Numbered from the stretch's first letter, positions 40,336 through 51,749 are shown. The stretch is DNA of 64,000 bases from Cynocephalus volans (GCF_027409185.1 NC_084467.1:18528501-18592500), one strand, 5' to 3'. Program-made: numbers and translations. The notes: generated by a model not told the origin, from the letters alone.

Positions 40336-40899
40336 ATCACACACGTCCTGGGCCTGGCACCCCATGGAGAGGAGCTGGTCTGATGTTTGTGAAGGGCTCC
40401 CAGCTTGGATCCTTGGGGAATCCAAATAAACCCTGCAGGTTCTGGCATCCCAGGCCTCCCTCTGGCCAGCCGGCAGCTCCTGGCCTCCATAGGCAGGAGG
40501 CTTCTCTGTTTCCTGCCTCTCCCTCCCCCACCCACCTGGGCACAGAGGGTCTTTCATCCATTGTTACTGCTTCCTGCCCATCTCCAGCTGCTGGTCTGAA
40601 CCCTGCAGATTTACACTGACAAGCGGATGCTTTGACCAGGACCCTCGAGGGGTATAGGGAGAGGAGTGGCCTGTGGTATGGGGGGAGAGAGGGAAGGAGG
40701 GCCAGGGCTTTGTGACAAGGAAGAGTTTCCTGCCCTGAGGAGGTGTTAGACCCTGAGGGCTGAGAGGACGGGAAGCAGGCCTCTGTTCCCAAAGACCCCC
40801 CAGGCTGGGGGAGGGAGTGATTAATGACCCCTGACACGGCAGGGCCTCCAGTCCCCTTGTTGGGTTCAGCAGCATCTTCCCTGTCCCTGTTTATGATGC

Positions 40900-41130
40900 G
40901 TGAAGTGAGCACTGGGCTTGGAGTCAGGGCCCTGGATTTGTGTACCATCTCCACTAACTACTCATATTAGGTGGGTGACTTAGTAGCCTCTCTGGGCCTC
41001 AGTTTCTTCATTTGACAGGTGGGTCTAATAATCCATGCCCAGCAAGAGTTATTGTGAAAATCAATGTAATCATGTAGGATGGGTGGTTGCAAAACACCAT
41101 AAAGTGAAGAGCATTTTCTCCCCTTAGGCT
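40900..41130 (+). mobile_element. MIR SINE
   Basis: 'gggcttggagtcagggccct', 'gggcctcagtttcttcattt' and 'gagttattgtgaaaatcaat'. Confidence 0.8.
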
Positions 41131-41319
41131 CTCCTTTTATCCAAAGTGGGAAGATTATAAACTGGCTCCTGTTAAGGGAAGATTGAGTTGGGCACCTGCT
41201 GTGTGCCAGCTGCTGTGCCCTATGTTGAGGATAAGGAGCCACAAGACCCCAGCTCATGTTCTTGAGTGAGACAGACAAGCAAACAGACACGCAGCAAGCG
41301 ATTGGTTGCAGGATTCCAA

Positions 41320-41575
41320 CATCCCGACCGAGAATTGGGCTCTGGAGCCAGCCTACCTGGGTTTATATCCTGGCTCTGCCACTTACTGGCTGTGTGGCTG
41401 TAGGCAAGTTGTATAACCTTTCCATGCCTCAGTTTCCTAAATCTATACAATGGGAGCAATACTTAACCATGTGGTAAGACTGTTGTAAGAATTAAATGAT
41501 TTCATATTTGTAAAGCACTTAGTATAGGACCTGCCATATAGTAAGTGCTCAGTAGATAAAGTTATTATCATGGGT
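41320..41575 (+). mobile_element. Near full-length MIR SINE
   Basis: 'ggctctggagccagcctacc', 'ctggctctgccacttactgg', 'ctgtgtggctgtaggcaagt' and 'agtaagtgctcagtagataa'. This is one of the best MIR copies in the window. Confidence 0.9.
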
Positions 41576-41599
41576 GCTGATGAAGCCAATATGCAGCAG

Positions 41600-42240
41600 G
41601 AAGGGGGTGACCTGAAGGGCCCCCAACCCAGCTATTACTGGAGCCAAGAAAGACTTTAGGAGGAGCTGAGTCTTAAATGGTAAGTGTGAGTGAACCAGCA
41701 GCAGGAAGGGCAATCCTGGCAGAGGGGACGCTGTTAGCAAAGGTTGGGTGCCCCCGGGAACTGCATGTGAAACTTCAGATGAGGCACAGAAGGACACAAG
41801 GCTGCGGTTGGGACCCAGCGTCCCTGTGAGGGGCAATAAGATATTCAATACGGTCCTGTAGAAGATGAGAGGGCTTTAAGTGGGGGAGAAACAGATCTGA
41901 TTTTGATTTTTCTCAAACCACCCTGGTTAAAGTGTGGAGGATAGATGGAAGGCTAGAGCCCGAAGGCAGTGAGATCATGCAGGAGGCTGTTGTAGTAGTG
42001 TTGTGGGTAGTAAAAAGGGGAAAAGGTTTCCTGCCCCTTTGTGTTGTTTTGAGGGGTGAGAGTAACACTCACAAAAGACCTAGCACAGTTAAAGGTAGCT
42101 GTAAATATAGTTAAATGCCGAGGGTCTGAATTGGGGCAGTGACAGAAGAGACGGAGACCAATTTGAGAAACACTGAGAAAGTCAAATCTGCAGGTAATCC
42201 TTGACTGATTGGACGTAGGGGTGAGAGAAGAGGAGCCAAA
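41600..42240 (-). mobile_element. L2 LINE region, antisense
   Basis: 'aggagctgagtcttaaatgg', 'ggcaatcctggcagagggga' and 'atgcaggaggctgttgtagt' follow reverse L2. Confidence 0.7.
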
Positions 42241-42290
42241 GACTGCACTAAATATTTATTATGCACGTACTATATGGGGGGCTCTGTGAG

Positions 42291-42442
42291 TTTTTTTTTT
42301 TTTTTTTCCTTGTCTTTTTCGTGACACGGCACTCAGCCAGTGAGCGCACCGGCCATTACCTATATAGGATCCGAACCCGCGGCGGGAGCGTCACCGCGCT
42401 CCCAGCACCGCACTCTCCCGAGTGCGCCACGGGCTCGGCCCG
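42291..42442 (-). mobile_element. CpG-rich CYN-related SINE variant with an expanded hairpin
   Basis: On the minus strand: 'cgggccgagcccgtggcgca', 'gagtgcggtgctgggagcg', hairpin GGGAGCG-CGGTGA-CGCTCCC, 'ccgcgggttcggatccta', then the shortened second unit and 'gtcacgaaaaagac'. Same subfamily as 22465-22600, but with its 5' end intact. The octamer 'tctgtgag' at 42283-42290 and 42479-42486 may be the target duplication, with AT-rich extra sequence between. Confidence 0.82.
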
Positions 42443-42509
42443 TGATTTTTTTTTTTTTAATTTTTTTTAATCACCATGTCTGTGAGCTGATTCATTCAGC
42501 TGTTGGTCC

Positions 42510-42635
42510 AGCTTCATTCATCCACCAACTCTATTGAGCACCTACTATATGCAAGGCACCTTCCTAGGTGCTGGGGTTACAAAACAAAGCAGACCTTGCC
42601 CTGGCCCCCTGGAGCTCACCTTCAGACTGGGTTAA
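42510..42635 (-). mobile_element. L2 LINE 3' end, antisense
   Basis: 'gagcacctactatatgcaag', 'cctaggtgctggggttacaa' and 'ccctggagctcacctt'. Confidence 0.75.
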
Positions 42636-42739
42636 TGATGGAAGAACCTGCTTTCCTCAGGTGGCCTGAGACTGTTAGAGCCTCTGCAGCTGCTTCTGGG
42701 CCGATTCCTGGCAGTCTGCGGACTTCCTGAACCTAACAC

Positions 42740-43520
42740 GCCCCAAACCATATTCCCGCAGCCACCCCTCCTGCCTGCAGCTTTCCCCACTCAGGAAATG
42801 GTCCCAGCACCCAGCAGATGCTCAGGTCAGAAACCTGGGTGTCCCCTCCAGTGCCCTCCTCCTTTCTACTCTCCACCCCACCCCTGATTCAGTCCATCTG
42901 CAGCTCCTGTGAATTTTATTTGCAGAACATACTTTGATTCCATCCAGTCCGGTTTTCCCTACCCTATCTTAGTCTAGGCCACCCTCACTCCTACCTGGGC
43001 ACCATGTCCGCTGCCCAACCAGTCTGCTTGCTGCTTACTCCCTCCAATCCTTAGCCCACAACAGGCAAGCTTCCTCAAAGGCAAACCACTCCCCATGATT
43101 CCTCTACTGGCATCCTTGCTTCAGTAGCTTCCCATTGATCTGGAATCAAACCCAGAAGCCTAAGCAGGTCCCCGTGGCTGGCACAGGTCTGGCTCTGCCC
43201 CCCTCCAGTCTCCTCCTGCAAGTCTACGCCCTCTCCCCCCCCCCACCCCCCCCGCACTGGCCTTTTAGTTCCTGTCCTGAAGATGTCCTTGCATTCTTTG
43301 CTGAGCTGGCTCCTCCTCAGCTTATATGTCCCCTCCTTCGGGAGGCCTCCCTGCCCATCCTGGTTCAAGTAGGTCTTTATCTCAGCTCTGTTTGTTTCCT
43401 TCATAGCACTTATCTCACTTTGCAATTGTTTTAGGTGTTGATTTTGTTATCTGCCTGCCTGCCTCCAGAGACTCCTAAAGACAGCATCCAAGTCTATCTC
43501 GCTCGCCCAGCATTCCTGCA
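42740..43520 (+). mobile_element. L2 LINE region
   Basis: 'gattcagtccatctgcagct', 'gcttcccattgatctggaat', 'ccttcgggaggcctccctgc' and 'agcacttatctcactttgca' are in L2 order. Homopolymer C runs at 43231-43251 interrupt it. Confidence 0.75.
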
Positions 43521-43524
43521 GCCT

Positions 43525-43960
43525 AGCTCGGTGCCTGCCCCAGAGCTGCCCTCTGTTAACATGGGTGAACACCGAGTTTCGACGGGCCCAGCCAGTTCTG
43601 CTACATCAATCACCTGCAGTGTGTCCCAGCTCCCCTTTCACTTAAACAGAATCACACTCTGCTCCTCAGCCTAAGTGGAATAACTTGTGGGTTATTTTGT
43701 CATCTATCAATCTCTAATAAACCCGGTTATTTTTAGAACAGGTGAAAGCAACGATCTAACATCTCAGAGGATTTTCCACTCCCATCTGCCTTTCTACTAC
43801 AATTTGGTTTCCTGTGGTGGTTGCAGAGGCTGCCAAGCCAGCCGGCTTTGTTATTCTGGGGTGCAGAGAAGGGCCTCAAAAACCAAGCGCCCCCTTCTTC
43901 CAGTCTGAATGAAGAGAAAAATGAGGTGCCTCGTGCAAGCTCCTGGCTTCCAGTGGGAAG
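43525..43960. other. No gene recognised
   Basis: Unassigned sequence with no convincing coding pattern. Confidence 0.35.
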
Positions 43961-43964
43961 CCCG

Positions 43965-44050
43965 GGAAGAAGCGTCGCGCTCCTGATCCACCCTGTGACT
44001 TGGGCTTGCCACTTTCCCTCTCTGAGCCTGTTACTCATCTTTAAAAAGAG
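43965..44050 (+). mobile_element. MIR SINE fragment
   Basis: 'gtgacttgggcttgccactt' followed by 'ctctgagcctgttactcatc'. Confidence 0.6.
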
Positions 44051-44334
44051 GGGGGTTGGAAGGTTAATTATGAAAGTTGTCTGATGGCTATAATTTGGAT
44101 AGAACCATGAACCAGTGGGTCTTTTCCATCCCAGGGCATCAATTAGATGACAGGTCCAGTTCTTTCTATGAATGGAATGTAGTCAGTGTCTCTTACAGTG
44201 CATATGCAAATACATGCAAAGTAACACAAAATAAAAGTCCCAAGAAGCTCTTGTTCACATACCAAGGTCTGGCCAGACCTGGGGTTGAAGAAGAAAGAGC
44301 TCATGCCTTCATCCCTGCTTGGATGTCTTTCCCC

Positions 44335-44450
44335 ACAGCCCACTCTACAGAGAGTAAACTGAGGCCCATAGAGGCAAAGTGACTTACCCAAGATCACATA
44401 GCCAAGACACTGACCAAGTGCAGTTCGCAGACAGGTCTTCATTCCGGCAC
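44335..44450 (-). mobile_element. MIR SINE
   Basis: 'gagtaaactgaggcccatag' and 'gacttacccaagatcacata'. Confidence 0.75.
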
Positions 44451-44609
44451 TTTTCTCATCTGATTTTCCTGCCTTTTAGCCACAGGCCTAGCTCTAAGAG
44501 ATGGGAAGCATATCCTCTAGTTAACACAAATAGGCTGGAACAAGCTTCCAAAACTACTCTGTATTTGGAGCAGGGAGAGGTCCTCTTGGTTATGTGATGA
44601 GAGTAACCT

Positions 44610-45070
44610 TTTCAGTCAGATAAGACTGGAGATGTGGAGAGGGCATTCTATGTAGAGGGAACAGCATATGCGAATATGCAGATGCAGGGAAGAGAAAAGC
44701 ACAGCCAGGCTCAGAGGCTGCTTATAAAGACAGCTTCAAGACAAGCCTCCCTATTATGTCTCTTCCAAGCAGAATGCACCCCCCATCCAGTCTCTTTTTA
44801 AGGGAAAGAGATGTACAGAAATGGTGAAAAACCAGCCAGGATAGATACCTCGGGACTAACTTGTACAAAGCTGAAATGACAAGCTTAGGAATATGATTTT
44901 ATTCTGACAGCAATAGGGAGCCATTGAAGGTTTTATGGCAGAGAGATTACATTCATGTTTAGAATGGCCTGATTGCCTGCTGGTGTCAAGGAAGTCAGTT
45001 GGAAGACTGGGGCAATAGTCGTGGTGGCAAAGGCAAAGGCCTGAAACAAGTCTAGGCAGCAAGGATAGAG
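44610..45070 (-). mobile_element. L2 LINE region, antisense
   Basis: 'gggcattctatgtagaggga', 'gcaatagggagccattgaag', 'gattacattcatgtttagaa' and 'gactggggcaatagtcgtgg' follow reverse L2. Confidence 0.8.
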
Positions 45071-45074
45071 TGTG

Positions 45075-45541
45075 AGCATTCGTCTGAATGGAGCTATTTG
45101 AGCCTACTTGGATGGGAAAGCAAGAGAGAGAACTGAGAACCATGGGTTCTGCTTACTAAACAGCAAGGAAGGGAGCTGGGGCCTCTCCTCTCTATCCTTC
45201 TCACAACTGGCTGGTTCCCCAAGCTGGTGCCCACGCAGAAGGGGAAGCTGGGGTCAGTGGAGCAGCTGCCTGCCGGGAATCTGGGACAAAGGGCAGCTTA
45301 ACTTTGTTCTCTGAGGACTCTTACTCTATTCTTCTGACTTGTTAAGGAAAGACCTCAGGGCTTTAGGAAACCACAAGTCAAGTATTTCTCAAACATTTAT
45401 TTAGTACCCACTAGGGCAAAGTACTAGAGTGGGGACAGATATGTTGAGGCCATATTTTCTGAATCTCAAACTGGAACAATGATCCGCATAGGGATTTTTC
45501 AGATTTGAGGTTTATTTATATGAAAAGCTCTTTAATGACAT
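45075..45541. other. No gene recognised
   Basis: Unassigned. Possible L2 remnant near 45390-45420 ('catttatttagtacccacta'). Confidence 0.35.
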
Positions 45542-45542
45542 C

Positions 45543-45969
45543 TGTTATAGGTTGTGTCCCCCCAAAAGGCATGTTTAAATCCTAACCCCTAGTACCTCAG
45601 AATGTGACCTTATTTGGAAATAAGGTTGTTGCAGATATAATTAGTAAACATGAGGTCATACTGAAGCAGGGTGAGCCCTTCATCCAATATGACTGGTGTC
45701 CTTATATGAAAAGAGAGACACACACAAGGAGAAAGCCATGTGATGACGGAGGCAGAGACCGGAGCAGTGCAGCTGAAAACCAAGGGAGGCCAAGGGTGGA
45801 CGGCCACCATCAGCAGCTAGCAAGAGGCAGCGAAAGATTCTACTCAGCTTCTCATGACACCTTGATTTCAATCTTCTGGCTTTCAGAGCTGGGAGAGAAT
45901 ACATTTTTGTCATTTTAAGCCACCCAGTTTGTGGTACTTTGTTGTAGCAGTCCTAGGAGACTAATGCAA
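45543..45969 (+). mobile_element. MLT1-type MaLR LTR
   Basis: 'tgttataggttgtgtccccc', 'atgtgaccttatttggaaat', 'aatatgactggtgtccttat', 'gagagacacacacaaggaga' and the terminal 'gtcctaggagactaatgcaa'. It is a near complete solitary LTR. Confidence 0.88.
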
Positions 45970-46284
45970 CATCAAAATTAAATTATACATTATATTTGTC
46001 CATTTAGTCCCCCACAATCGCCATTTCTAAAGGATGGTACCTTTCTAGAACAAACATGCCCACAGCTCCCCAGTGTCCAGGGCAGTGCTTTGAGGGACTT
46101 TAGCCTGGACCTTGGCTGCTCCCCAGCCGCACCACTCAGCAGCTTTCCCTCCTGTCTCAGCTCCAACACACCATGTCCTCGTTGGGCCTTCCCTCTTGTC
46201 GCTCCCTCCTCCTGCCCCTGACATCCCCCCTCCTGCCCCCAGCACCTGTTCCCACTTCCCCTTCCTCAGCGGAGGAGGTAAGAC

Positions 46285-46505
46285 ACTGCCTGGTTTCAAA
46301 TCCTGGCTCTGCCGCTTCTTAGCAACTAGCATTGAGAACTTGGGCAAGTTCCTACCTTCTGGATGCCTCAATTTCCTCACCTGTAAAATGGGAATATTAG
46401 CAGTTCCTGTCTCACAGGGTTGTTTGAGGATGGAAAGGCATGAAAAAGCTTTTAAAGGGCTTGCCTGTTTAATCTGGCTTGTGGTAAGCATGAAAGAGCA
46501 GTTAC
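46285..46505 (+). mobile_element. MIR SINE
   Basis: 'tttcaaatcctggctctgcc', 'aacttgggcaagttcctacc' and 'tcctcacctgtaaaatggga'. Confidence 0.85.
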
Positions 46506-46604
46506 TGTCACCTCCCTACACTTGGTGTGCCAGCCTCCAGAATGTCTCCCAACACCTCCCCAGCCCCCACTGGATTGTGTCACCCACATGACATTGTACC
46601 TGTC

Positions 46605-46725
46605 TCCTCATTTCTCCGTCTGTCCCCACCAGATTGTGCACCTCTCTCGGTAGGAAAGGGTTTATCCTGCGTCCTTGTGTCCAGCACACAGCAGGTGCTC
46701 AACAAGTGCTTGTTGAATGAACTGC
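46605..46725 (+). mobile_element. L2 LINE 3' end
   Basis: 'ccagattgtgcacctctctc', 'cagcacacagcaggtgctca' and 'agtgcttgttgaatgaa'. Confidence 0.75.
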
Positions 46726-46729
46726 TGAG

Positions 46730-47220
46730 CAGAGAATTGGCAGTGGCCAAGGAAGTATGGGAGGTCGAGCTGGGGGACAGCTTTCACAGAACAGTCGCCC
46801 ATCCTCCTGGAAGTGAAAGTCTTACTACAGGTTCCGAGAGCATGAGAAAGTGAGAGCCAGAGAGAAAGAGACAGCGGGCAGGGTGCAGAACCCCAACACT
46901 GCTCCAGCACGCCTGGCCTTGTCTCTAACCCCAGCACACCCTGCCCTCCTGTGGTGCCCCCAACATGCTGTCACCCACGCACACCTACCCCATCCCCAGC
47001 CAGCAGTTTCCTCTGACACACATTTTCCACTGCTGGGTGGGGCAGAGCAGGTTACAGGTGAAAACAATCTTCGAGGTTTCCTTTCTAGGGTCCTCCCCCT
47101 ACCCTGGTTTGATTACTGTTCCTGTTGAACATACCTGTCCACAGACCCTGACATCAGTGGCACAGGGTCAGCTGGGAGCCAGAATATTCCAGGCTATGTG
47201 AGGTGTCGCCTAGTGTCTTG
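46730..47220. other. No gene recognised
   Basis: Unassigned, moderately C-rich. The overlapping open frames on both strands lack any recognisable domain. Confidence 0.35.
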
Positions 47221-47224
47221 GATC

Positions 47225-47510
47225 AGGTACAGGGCATAGAGTCAGGAACTTGGCTCTGCTGCATTTGAGCTGTGTGACCCTGAGCAAGTCTGTCTTTCTC
47301 TCTGAGCTGTGTGACCCTGAGCAACTCTGTCCTTCTTTCTGAGCTGTGTGACCCTGGGCAAGCCTGTCCTTCTCTCTAAACTGTGTGACCCTGGGCAAGC
47401 CCCTTCTCCTCCCTTCCCTCTTTGTAAAAAGGGGTAGTAATTCCAGTGCCCTGGGATTGTTGGGGGGATTAAATGGACAATGGAGGGAGCATGAATGAGC
47501 TCTGCCAATC
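47225..47510 (+). mobile_element. MIR SINE carrying an internal tandem array
   Basis: Flanking MIR words are 'gagtcaggaacttggctctg' before the array and 'gattgttggggggattaaat' after it. The array (47269-47416) replaces the single copy of the 'gctgtgtgaccttgggcaag' region. Confidence 0.8.
47269..47416 (+). repeat. 37-bp tandem repeat, four units, expanded from a MIR segment
   Basis: Units start at 47269, 47306, 47343 and 47380. Each begins 'gctgtgtgaccctgagcaag' or a near variant and ends 'cttctctctga'. Units 1-3 are exactly 37 bp; the last fades into the MIR downstream sequence. Confidence 0.9.
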
Positions 47511-47639
47511 TGATTATCTGTGGGGCAGGGCAGGAGCCCAGTGGAAGCAGGAAAGTCCCCTTCTTCGGGCCTAGCACTGTGCCAGGCACTGAGGGGCCAC
47601 GAGGGTTTAAACTCTAGTGTTGTTGGGTGTGGGGGAGCT

Positions 47640-47775
47640 GAGGGGTCGACTCTGGTGGAAAGAACACTAGCCTGCGAGTTAGAGATCTGGGTTTGGGGCC
47701 CCCTAACTCTATGTAACTTTGGCCTGTCCCCTCTCTCTAGGCTTCAGTTTCCCCAACTTATGATAAGCAGACTAA
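47640..47775 (+). mobile_element. MIR SINE
   Basis: 'gaacactagcctgcgagtta', 'aggcttcagtttccccaact'. Confidence 0.7.
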
Positions 47776-48049
47776 CCTGAATGCTCTCCAGATCTGACAT
47801 CCCAGACTCTGCGCTGTGCTAAAAGAAGGCAAGGCCAGGTGAGGCTGGTGCAGACTTCTAAGTTGACACCATTTCTAAGTTACTCCTGAAACCTGGGGTG
47901 AAATCTTGGCTCGAGGCCTGACCCCCTTGATTTCCTCCCATCAGCTTCTGTTGCAGGTTCTTTCCAGTCCCTGGCCAGCCTGAATCACTCCCCATCTCAT
48001 CGGCCAGGTTTCCTTCTTCTGGCTTCATGGGCCCCTACTCCCCTAGCTC

Positions 48050-48275
48050 CGGCGTTCCCTCCTCCAGGAAGCCCTCCCTGACTGCCTCAGGCAGCATCAG
48101 GCATTTCCTCCTTGGAGCTCCCCCCTCACCTCCGAGAACCCTCCATCACCGCACTTACCCTTTTCAGTTAGACTAAGTGTCTGTCTACCTCAGGTTTGAA
48201 GGCAAGATCTGAGTCTTACACACGGTTTCACGTTGAGCATCCAGCACAGGACCAAGTACAGAGTGGATGGTGGTA
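48050..48275 (+). mobile_element. L2 LINE 3' end
   Basis: 'ccaggaagccctccctgact', 'gcatccagcacaggaccaag'. It is followed by a degenerate (GGAT)n run, about 48296-48400. Confidence 0.65.
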
Positions 48276-48399
48276 GATGACAGGATGAGGGGGAATGAAT
48301 GGATGGATGGATGAAGGGGTGAAGAAAGTGAGAGATGGATGGGTGGCATGCAGGGTTACGGATGGGTGATTTTATGGGGTGCATGGATAATTGATGAAC

Positions 48400-49030
48400 A
48401 GTGAATAGGCTGGTGAATAATCAGCTACTGATCATTATTTTTAGCACCGACACAACATCACTGGAGTCACTAAACACACACCCGGGCTTGCTAGAGAATT
48501 CCCGTTGCTTCTATTATTCCGTGGCTCTGGTTTCCCCTCCAAAGCTTGGATGTGGGTCTGAGAATCCTCCCATGACTCTCTCCAGCTGAGAGCCCGGGGT
48601 ACCCTGCCCATCAGAACGTCTTACCTTTATCATCCTATTTTAATTTCCCAAGCATCAGTGTGAAAATGATGGTGACTAATTCACCGTGAACTCTACATAC
48701 TCCACTAGACTTGGGGAGTGGGGATTTCTGTATATTTTGACTAGGAAGGAATCGCTGACTATGACATCGACAAAGACACCACGATGACGTGCTGCTACTT
48801 TTCATGAGTCTAGCTGCCCCTGTCACCCTCCCCATCCAGTGCAGCCTGTGCCTTCCACCCATAAACACCACCCCCCCCAAAAAATTTTACAAGTTTCCAG
48901 CAGTCCCCAGTTCTCCTCTTCCAACCTACTCTCTGCCATCTCAGGGACACCAGAAGAATAGGGGTCAGATTCATTTGGGAGGGTTGTTGCTCTCCCCCAT
49001 CTGTCCCATAGAGCCAGTGATAGTAGAAAC
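48400..49030. other. No gene recognised
   Basis: Unassigned stretch with a C run at 48872-48878. Confidence 0.35.
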
Positions 49031-49034
49031 ATTA

Positions 49035-49310
49035 TAGGACTTGGGGTCAGAGGACCTGAGGTCAAGTTTTGACTTTTCAGCCCTTGTCAACTTCTTCACT
49101 CTGGGGACGAGGAGCTGGTGCAGAGATGGGCAAGGCAGCAGGAACAGACAGGTTTTGGAATGACACAGATTTGGGTTCGAATCCTGCCCCACCAGGAAGT
49201 GACTGTGACCTCAAGCAAGTGACTTAGCTCCTCTGAGTCTCTGCTTCCTCATCTGTAAAACAGGGGAAAAGCACCACGTACCTCCCGGAGCTGTTGTGAG
49301 GATTCAATCA
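49035..49310 (+). mobile_element. MIR SINE (with a second partial copy upstream)
   Basis: A truncated copy at about 49035-49080 ('ggacttggggtcagaggacc') precedes a good one: 'gatttgggttcgaatcctgc', 'gtgacctcaagcaagtgact' and 'gttgtgaggattcaatcag'. Confidence 0.8.
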
Positions 49311-49530
49311 GACGCTGCTCAACCGCTAGCCAAAGGCGGCTACTGAGCACTTGAAATGTGGCCAGTCGGAACAGGGATGTGCTGTGAGTGTAAAATACAC
49401 ACCAGATTTTGAAGACATAGGAACAAATGTAAAAATCTCAGTAACTTTTACCTTGATTATAATTGATATTATATATTGATAACATTTTGAAACATTGGGT
49501 TAAATAAAATATGTCATTAAAATAGAAAAA
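49311..49530 (-). mobile_element. hAT-type MER element, partial
   Basis: 'gagcacttgaaatgtggcca' and 'gtgtaaaatacacaccagat' correspond, in reverse, to the right half of the element at 16.72-17.04 kb. An A run at 49527-49542 ends it. Confidence 0.65.
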
Positions 49531-49669
49531 AAAAAAAAAAAGATGACACTCACAAGTCCTTCTGCTGTGCAGACTTCCCAGCCTCTCCCAGAGTTTGGTG
49601 GTTTCTCTTCTGTCTTGCTGCAGGGTTTGCACATGCCTGTCTTATGGCTTTTAGCAAGCTATATGGTAG

Positions 49670-49800
49670 TTGTCTGTTTAGGTGTCTGTCTCCTCTACTA
49701 GCCTAGGAGCTCCAAGGGCAGGGACTTTATCTTGCTATCTCTACTCCCAGGTCCCTACTTGAGCCTGGCACACAGCAGATACTCAGCAAAGGTGAAGAAA
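49670..49800 (+). mobile_element. L2 LINE 3' end
   Basis: 'tagcctaggagctccaaggg', 'cagggactttatcttgctat' and 'agcctggcacacagcagata'. Confidence 0.8.
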
Positions 49801-49904
49801 ATGGGTAAACACATGTATGCGAAAGCGATGTGAGTTTTTCTTATTCTATCATTCCTGGAGTCATAGCTAAATACAACAGGTGCATGTCACACTAAAACCA
49901 TGGT

Positions 49905-50390
49905 CAGGACCCTGGCAGGAAACAGATGGGGCACTCGAACTTGGTAACTTGAAGAGAGTTTAATTAAGGGACTATTAACAATGGCGTGGGCAGGGTTTAG
50001 GGAAACCAGGAGGGATGGTATAGTACCCTAGGGCTGGCAACATGGGGAGCTGTTACCAGTGGCCTGAAGGGATAGAGAGGGAGAGGTCACCCAGACCCAG
50101 GGCCAGAGATGTATGCACAGGGCCACCTGATAAGAGCTGTAGCCTTGGGGTGAAGGACACAGCCAGCCTGTGGCAACCCTGTGGGAAGAAGCTGGGGGAA
50201 TAAATACCAGTCTCCACTTACCACCTGTCCTCTGCCCTCCTGCCACATCCAACCAGAAGCCAGAGGGCAAAGGGGACCATTAGTGTCTCCCACAATGGTC
50301 ACTTATCACGGCACAGAACAGCATGGAGAGGGCAGAGGGGAGTTCTGGAGGGGCAAACGGAGAGATCCTGCACAAGAGACAACATAACAT
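49905..50390 (+). repeat. Unclassified old interspersed repeat, copy B
   Basis: Longer relative of 31480-31700: 'ggcaggaaacagatggggca', 'gagtttaattaagggactat', 'gtgggcagggtttagggaaa', 'gcaacatggggagctgttac', 'aaccagaagccagagggcaa' and 'ggaggggcaaacggagagat'. I recognise the pattern as a recurrent mammalian repeat but cannot name it. Confidence 0.5.
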
Positions 50391-50454
50391 CCCCCAGATC
50401 TTTGAGGACCTTTGGACATCCTTATAAAATGAAATAAATGTCACATTCAACCAC

Positions 50455-50590
50455 AATTATTAGTCCTTAAGCACCTACTGTGTGTCAGATGCTGTGCTAA
50501 TCCAGATGTGGGAACTGAGGCTCAGGGAGTCCAAGTAACCTGCCCAAGATCACACAACAGGAAGCAGTTTAGCCAGGACTGGAACACAGG
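50455..50590 (-). mobile_element. MIR SINE
   Basis: 'gcacctactgtgtgtcagat', 'gaactgaggctcagggagtc' and 'acctgcccaagatcacacaa'. Confidence 0.8.
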
Positions 50591-50639
50591 TGGACCCCCA
50601 AACCCTGGTTCTCATTGCCTCTTAGCTACTGTCGTTGCT

Positions 50640-50740
50640 AGGCACTATCAAATCAACAAAACTCTGCAAGGTCGGTGTCCTTTTCCTGAGTCTCAGAGAG
50701 GTCAAGTGATTTCTCCAGGGCCACACAGCTCATGGTGGGT
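50640..50740 (-). mobile_element. MIR SINE fragment
   Basis: 'gagtctcagagaggtcaagt' and 'tccagggccacacagctcat'. Confidence 0.7.
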
Positions 50741-51009
50741 GCGGGTAGGGGCAGGGAAGCAGAGTTGGGGAGTTTGCTATTAACTAGAGCAGGTGACTGG
50801 CAGATTGCACGGTGGCAGCCTAAAGGATTTTTTTAGCCCCAACGGGTGGAGCCATCTCTTACCAGGTGCCTCCTAGAGTCACTCCCCAGCTGCAACCACA
50901 GGATTTAGATTTTCAGAGCTGGGCAGGGCCTTCAGCATTCTCCAGGCCAGCTCTCGCCTGTGACTTTAAAACTAATAGTAATTATAGCAGTGACAGCCAT
51001 GGCCTCCTG

Positions 51010-51220
51010 AGCCCCTGGTATATTCATTCATTGTCTTTCTTTGCATTGTCACTAAATCCGACCACAACTCTCCCTTAGGATTGTATAACATCCGTAGGCA
51101 GGTATTGTGGGCTGCTCATTTTATAGATGCAGAACTGAGGCTTAGAATGCAAATGACTTGTCCATGGTCACAAAGCAAATCAGACCCTACAGAGCCAGAT
51201 CCTGACTCCGGGGCAGTATA
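51010..51220 (-). mobile_element. MIR SINE
   Basis: 'cattttatagatgcagaact', 'gacttgtccatggtcacaaa' and 'gccagatcctgactccgggg'. Confidence 0.75.
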
Positions 51221-51234
51221 TACAGCTTAGAATT

Positions 51235-51430
51235 CTGATTCTGGACCCAGATAGGCTGGGTCCACATTCCACACTTGCACCTGCCAGTTGTATTAAGCTT
51301 AGACAAGTCACTTCTCTGTGTCTTAGTTTTCTTATCTGTAAAATGGAGATAACAATAGTGTCTACTTCATTTGATTGTGGTAAGGATGAAATGAGTTATT
51401 ATACATAAAGCACATAAAACAGCAATTAGA
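51235..51430 (+). mobile_element. MIR SINE
   Basis: 'aagcttagacaagtcacttc', 'cttatctgtaaaatggagat' and 'gattgtggtaaggatgaaat'. It lies head-on with the previous antisense copy. Confidence 0.8.
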
Positions 51431-51589
51431 AACATACTAAGAGCTTTATGAGTATTCTACCTCTGAGTCCACTAAGCTTTCCAACCGCATCCAGGAGGCT
51501 CTTAAAACTGTGTTCCTGTATGACCTTGGCATTCATAGTCACCAACTGAATAGCTGCCACCAGGGCCATGCACTGTACTTTACAAGCCA

Positions 51590-51700
51590 GGCCTGCCTTC
51601 ATCCAGCCTTTACCGTCACCCCATCCCCATTTGGCAGACAAGGAAACTGAGGCCCAGAGAGAAGTACACACGCCTCGGAAACTGCAGAGCCAGGGCAGCT
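51590..51700 (-). mobile_element. MIR SINE fragment
   Basis: 'cccatttggcagacaaggaa' followed by 'actgaggcccagagagaagt'. Confidence 0.7.
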
Positions 51701-51749
51701 ACTCCCAAATCGAAGCTGACGATCCCACCTCTCCCAACTGCAGGAGCCC

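Noticed and set aside
47210..47589. Peptides with internal repeats on the minus strand
   Set aside because: The repetition comes from the 37-bp MIR-derived DNA array. No start, promoter or family supports a protein.
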